46,976 bases of DNA from contig VGCH01000023.1 in assembly GCA_016870115.1 (NCBI GenBank), forward strand, positions 1-46,976, given 5' to 3'. Below are positions 44,819 to 46,976 of this stretch, one piece after another (within the stretch, counting starts at the first letter, position 1; every line of letters starts with the position of its first letter). The position numbers and the translations under genes are program-made. The stretch is from Alphaproteobacteria bacterium (GTDB lineage Bacteria; Pseudomonadota; Alphaproteobacteria; Reyranellales; Reyranellaceae). The notes under the pieces were generated by a model that saw nothing but the letters and a program-made list of their open reading frames with translations, searched no databases and was not told where the DNA came from.

Positions 44819-46264
44819 TCAGGTCGCCGTGCCACCCACTGTCAGGGAGTCGATGCGCAGCGTCGGCTGGCCGACGCCGACCGGCACGCTCTGCCCGTCC
44901 TTGCCGCAGGTGCCGATGCCCGGATCGAGCGACATGTCGTTCCCGATCATGCCCACGCGTTTCAGCGCTTCGGCGCCGGCGCCGATCAGAGTCGCGCCCT
45001 TCACCGGCGCGCCCAGTCGCCCATTCTCGATCATGTATGCCTCGGTGCAGGAGAACACGAACTTGCCCGAAACGATGTCGACCTGGCCGCCGCCAAAGTT
45101 GCGGGCATAGAGCCCGCGCTTCACCGAGCCCAGGATCTCTGCGGGGTCGTGGGTGCCGCCCAGCATCATGGTGTTCGTCATGCGTGGCATCGGTGCATGG
45201 GCGTGGCTCTGACGCCGACCATTGCCGGTCGGGCGCACGCCCATCAGCCGGGCGTTCATCCGATCCTGCATCAAGCCGACCAGCTTGCCGTCCTCGATCA
45301 GCACGGTGCGCGAGGTGGGTGTGCCTTCGTCGTCTATGGTGAGCGACCCGCGGCGATCGGAGATCGTGCCGTCGTCGATCACCGTCACGCCCGGTGAGGC
45401 GATCTGCTGGCCCATCAGGCTTGCGAACATCGAGGTCTTCTTGCGGTGGAAGTCGCCTTCCAGCCCGTGACCCACCGCCTCGTGCCACAGCACGCCTGAC
45501 CAACCCGGCCCCAGCACCACCGGCATTTCGCCCGCAGGTGCGGCGACCGACTCCAGATTGACCGTGGCCTGCCGGATCGCCTCATCGGCCTCGGCTCGCC
45601 AGTGCGCGGGATCGAAGATCGCGCCGTAGGCCGTGCGTCCACCGCGGCCGGTGCCGCCGGATTCCTGGCGCGCGCCCTCGCCGCACACGACACTGACGTT
45701 GAGCCGCACCAGTGGACGGATATCGGCCGCGCTCCAGCCGCCGGGCCGCAGGATCTGCACCACCTGCCACGACGCGGCGAGCGACACCGAGACCTGCCGT
45801 GCGCGCGGCTCCTTGGCCCGCACATAGGCGTCGACATCGCGCAGGAGCGCCACCTTGCGCTCGAAGGCGACGCCATCGATCGGGTTGTCAGGCGCATAGA
45901 GCCGGGCGTTGGTGCCGCGCGGGGCCTCGACGGCCTGTCCGCCCCGCCCGGACCGCACCGCCTTGACCGTCGAGGCGGCGCGCTTCAAGGCGCCTTCGTC
46001 CAGCGCGGACGCGTGCGCGTAGCCCGTGGTCTCGCCCGACACGGCGCGCAACCCGAAACCTTGGGTTGTATCGAACGCGGCACTTTTCAGCTTACCGTCG
46101 TCGAAACTGAGGCTCTCGCTCTGCACGTATTCGAGGAACAGCTCTCCATCGTCGCAGCCTTTGAGGGTATCCTCGACCAGCCGCGCGGTCCGCGCGGCGT
46201 CGAGGCCGGCATGGGTGAAAAAGAGGGCGTTGGCCGTTTCCGTCGCATTTTCGGCAGGGGGCAT
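44819..46264 (-). CDS. tldD: Metalloprotease TldD
   Basis: A 481-residue TldD, the catalytic partner of PmbA/TldE. The zinc motif H-E-A-V-G-H (H261, E262, H266) is followed by G-L-E-G-D, and the third ligand region F-S-C-T-E-A-Y-M-I-E-N-G lies near the C-terminus. Other family blocks include G-G-x-G-R-G-G-x-T-A-Y and M-P-R-M-T-N-T-M-M-L-G-G. CAGGAG precedes ATG 46264. It is transcribed alone, from an AT-rich upstream region, and away from pmbA (24.9-26.2 kb). Confidence 0.95.
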   Translation of the reverse strand: MPPAENATETANALFFTHAGLDAARTARLVEDTLKGCDDGELFLEYVQSESLSFDDGKLKSAAFDTTQGFGLRAVSGETTGYAHASALDEGALKRAASTVKAVRSGRGGQAVEAPRGTNARLYAPDNPIDGVAFERKVALLRDVDAYVRAKEPRARQVSVSLAASWQVVQILRPGGWSAADIRPLVRLNVSVVCGEGARQESGGTGRGGRTAYGAIFDPAHWRAEADEAIRQATVNLESVAAPAGEMPVVLGPGWSGVLWHEAVGHGLEGDFHRKKTSMFASLMGQQIASPGVTVIDDGTISDRRGSLTIDDEGTPTSRTVLIEDGKLVGLMQDRMNARLMGVRPTGNGRRQSHAHAPMPRMTNTMMLGGTHDPAEILGSVKRGLYARNFGGGQVDIVSGKFVFSCTEAYMIENGRLGAPVKGATLIGAGAEALKRVGMIGNDMSLDPGIGTCGKDGQSVPVGVGQPTLRIDSLTVGGTAT

Positions 46265-46320
46265 GCGTATAACTCCTGAGGCGCTTCAGCGTAGCGGGCG
46301 CGCGTCGGCGAGACCAGAAC

Positions 46321-46350
46321 GTATATTTTTCAATTTTATCAATATGTTAA
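46321..46350 (-). promoter_or_regulatory. Candidate tldD promoter
   Basis: On the minus strand TTAACA (46345-46350) and ATATAC (46321-46326) are 18 bases apart in a markedly AT-rich stretch, about 55 bases before the tldD ATG. The rest of the 46265-46503 gap shows a small ACCCG/CGGGT hairpin with a GAAA loop (46349-46362) and no gene. Confidence 0.4.
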
Positions 46351-46503
46351 CCCGGAAACGGGTGGGTGTGTGAATTCTGCTACGGCCCACCTCGTCCACT
46401 CGCGATCCCGATTCGAGACTTTTGTCCGACGGCCGAACTGTGTGTTTTCTCGCCAGGTTGGGCTTAGGTCTTGCGGCCAGTTACGTGTGTTCGGGAGGTT
46501 ATC

Positions 46504-46935
46504 ATGTTGTTCCTCAAGAAGTTTTTCGCCGCCATCGCGCTGGGCGTCGCTCTCCTGGCGGCGCCGATGACTGCTCACGCGCAGCTGACGCCGGCACAGC
46601 AGACGCAGCTCGACGCTGCCATCGCGACCGGCGATACGGCGGCCATCGGCGCGTTGATCAACGCCGCCGGGGGCAACGCTGCGGCGACCGAGGCGATTGC
46701 GACCGCCCTTCTCGCCGCCGCGCAGAACCCGGCCACCCCGGCGTCGACGGCCGCGATGTTCGCAGCCGCGGCGATCAACAGCGGCGGGCTTAGTGGCACC
46801 CAGCAAATCGCCGCGTTCAACGCGGCGTTTTCCAATCCGGCCGGCCTCGTGGTCCTCGCCAACAACAATGCTCCTGATCGGCCCCCATCGAGTGGTCCAG
46901 ATGGAATGCTAGTTCAGAGTTGGCCGTTGCGCTAG
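46504..46935 (+). CDS. Ala-rich exported protein, C-terminus atypical
   Basis: A 143-residue protein from ATG 46504 (GGGAGG ribosome-binding site about 8 bases upstream). The signal peptide (1-26, ending A-H-A-Q) is clear. The mature part is low-complexity, alanine-rich and mostly helical, with repeated A-A-x-x-A patterns and small residues, followed by G-L-V-V-L-A-N-N-N. The last ~25 residues (from about base 46867) lose this composition and look unlike the rest, raising the possibility that the gene is interrupted near the window end. Function unknown. Confidence 0.65.
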   Translation: MLFLKKFFAAIALGVALLAAPMTAHAQLTPAQQTQLDAAIATGDTAAIGALINAAGGNAAATEAIATALLAAAQNPATPASTAAMFAAAAINSGGLSGTQQIAAFNAAFSNPAGLVVLANNNAPDRPPSSGPDGMLVQSWPLR

Positions 46936-46976
46936 TTGGAGCGTGGCCGGCGAAGCCGATCGGCGTAGCGCAGCCG

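Noticed and set aside
46343-46350. A half-site TGTTAA in the tldD promoter resembling the TetR operator half
   Set aside because: Only one arm is present, no second arm at 5-base spacing follows, and the stretch is AT-rich throughout.

Overview
The window looks like chromosomal DNA of a high-GC alphaproteobacterium, perhaps Reyranella-like within the Rhodospirillales/Hyphomicrobiales; the genus is a guess. The case rests on dense GC-rich coding on both strands, a ubiA / rsmE / gshA (plant-type glutamate-cysteine ligase) neighbourhood, a Bug-type Tat-exported solute receptor, DUF2852 and CreA proteins, and many acyl-CoA enzymes. I see no rRNA, tRNA, CRISPR array or complete insertion sequence.

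Layout. 1-2.0 kb: the 3' end of an SDR gene and a Baeyer-Villiger-type monooxygenase converge on a long inverted repeat. 2.1-2.8 kb: a scar of broken genes (epoxide hydrolase 3' end, L-isoaspartyl methyltransferase 5' end, tyrosine recombinase 5' end) abutting a 3'-truncated response regulator that follows a D-lactate dehydrogenase-like gene. 4.9-12.2 kb: a catabolic block (SCP2-type thiolase, MFE2-like SDR, a class III adenylate cyclase overlapping the SDR stop, two tandem PaaG-like crotonases, SMP-30 lactonase, NIPSNAP-like protein, a short lipoprotein), with a flavodoxin on the other strand. 12.5-15.2 kb: malonyl-CoA decarboxylase divergent from a PcaF-type thiolase.

15.2-28.9 kb is mostly housekeeping: purD, a metallo-beta-lactamase-fold hydrolase, queA and tgt in one leftward run; xseA; a PcaB-like lyase divergent from an RraA/HMG-aldolase-like gene; then TSUP permease, leuA (with a possible leader peptide and hairpin), pmbA and a lytic transglycosylase. 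29.1-35.1 kb: a class III CoA-transferase and Bug receptor, a strong bidirectional terminator, a DUF2852 membrane protein and TetR regulator that share a candidate operator, a 2-hydroxyacid dehydrogenase and a UbiD decarboxylase.

35.1-41.1 kb: two 2OG-Fe(II)-oxygenase-like genes bracket a leftward run of ubiA, an EtfB-lysine-methyltransferase-like gene, a Cys-rich YkgJ-like protein, an EamA transporter and creA; the second oxygenase overlaps rsmE. 41.2-46.9 kb: gshA, an FkbM methyltransferase, a two-domain VOC protein, a small secreted protein, tldD and an Ala-rich exported protein whose last ~25 residues look foreign. Overall: lipid/aromatic CoA catabolism, ubiquinone, queuosine, purine, leucine and glutathione synthesis. 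The least ordinary parts are the 2.1-2.8 kb scar, the TetR/DUF2852 operator pair, the leuA leader and the ubiA-linked cluster.
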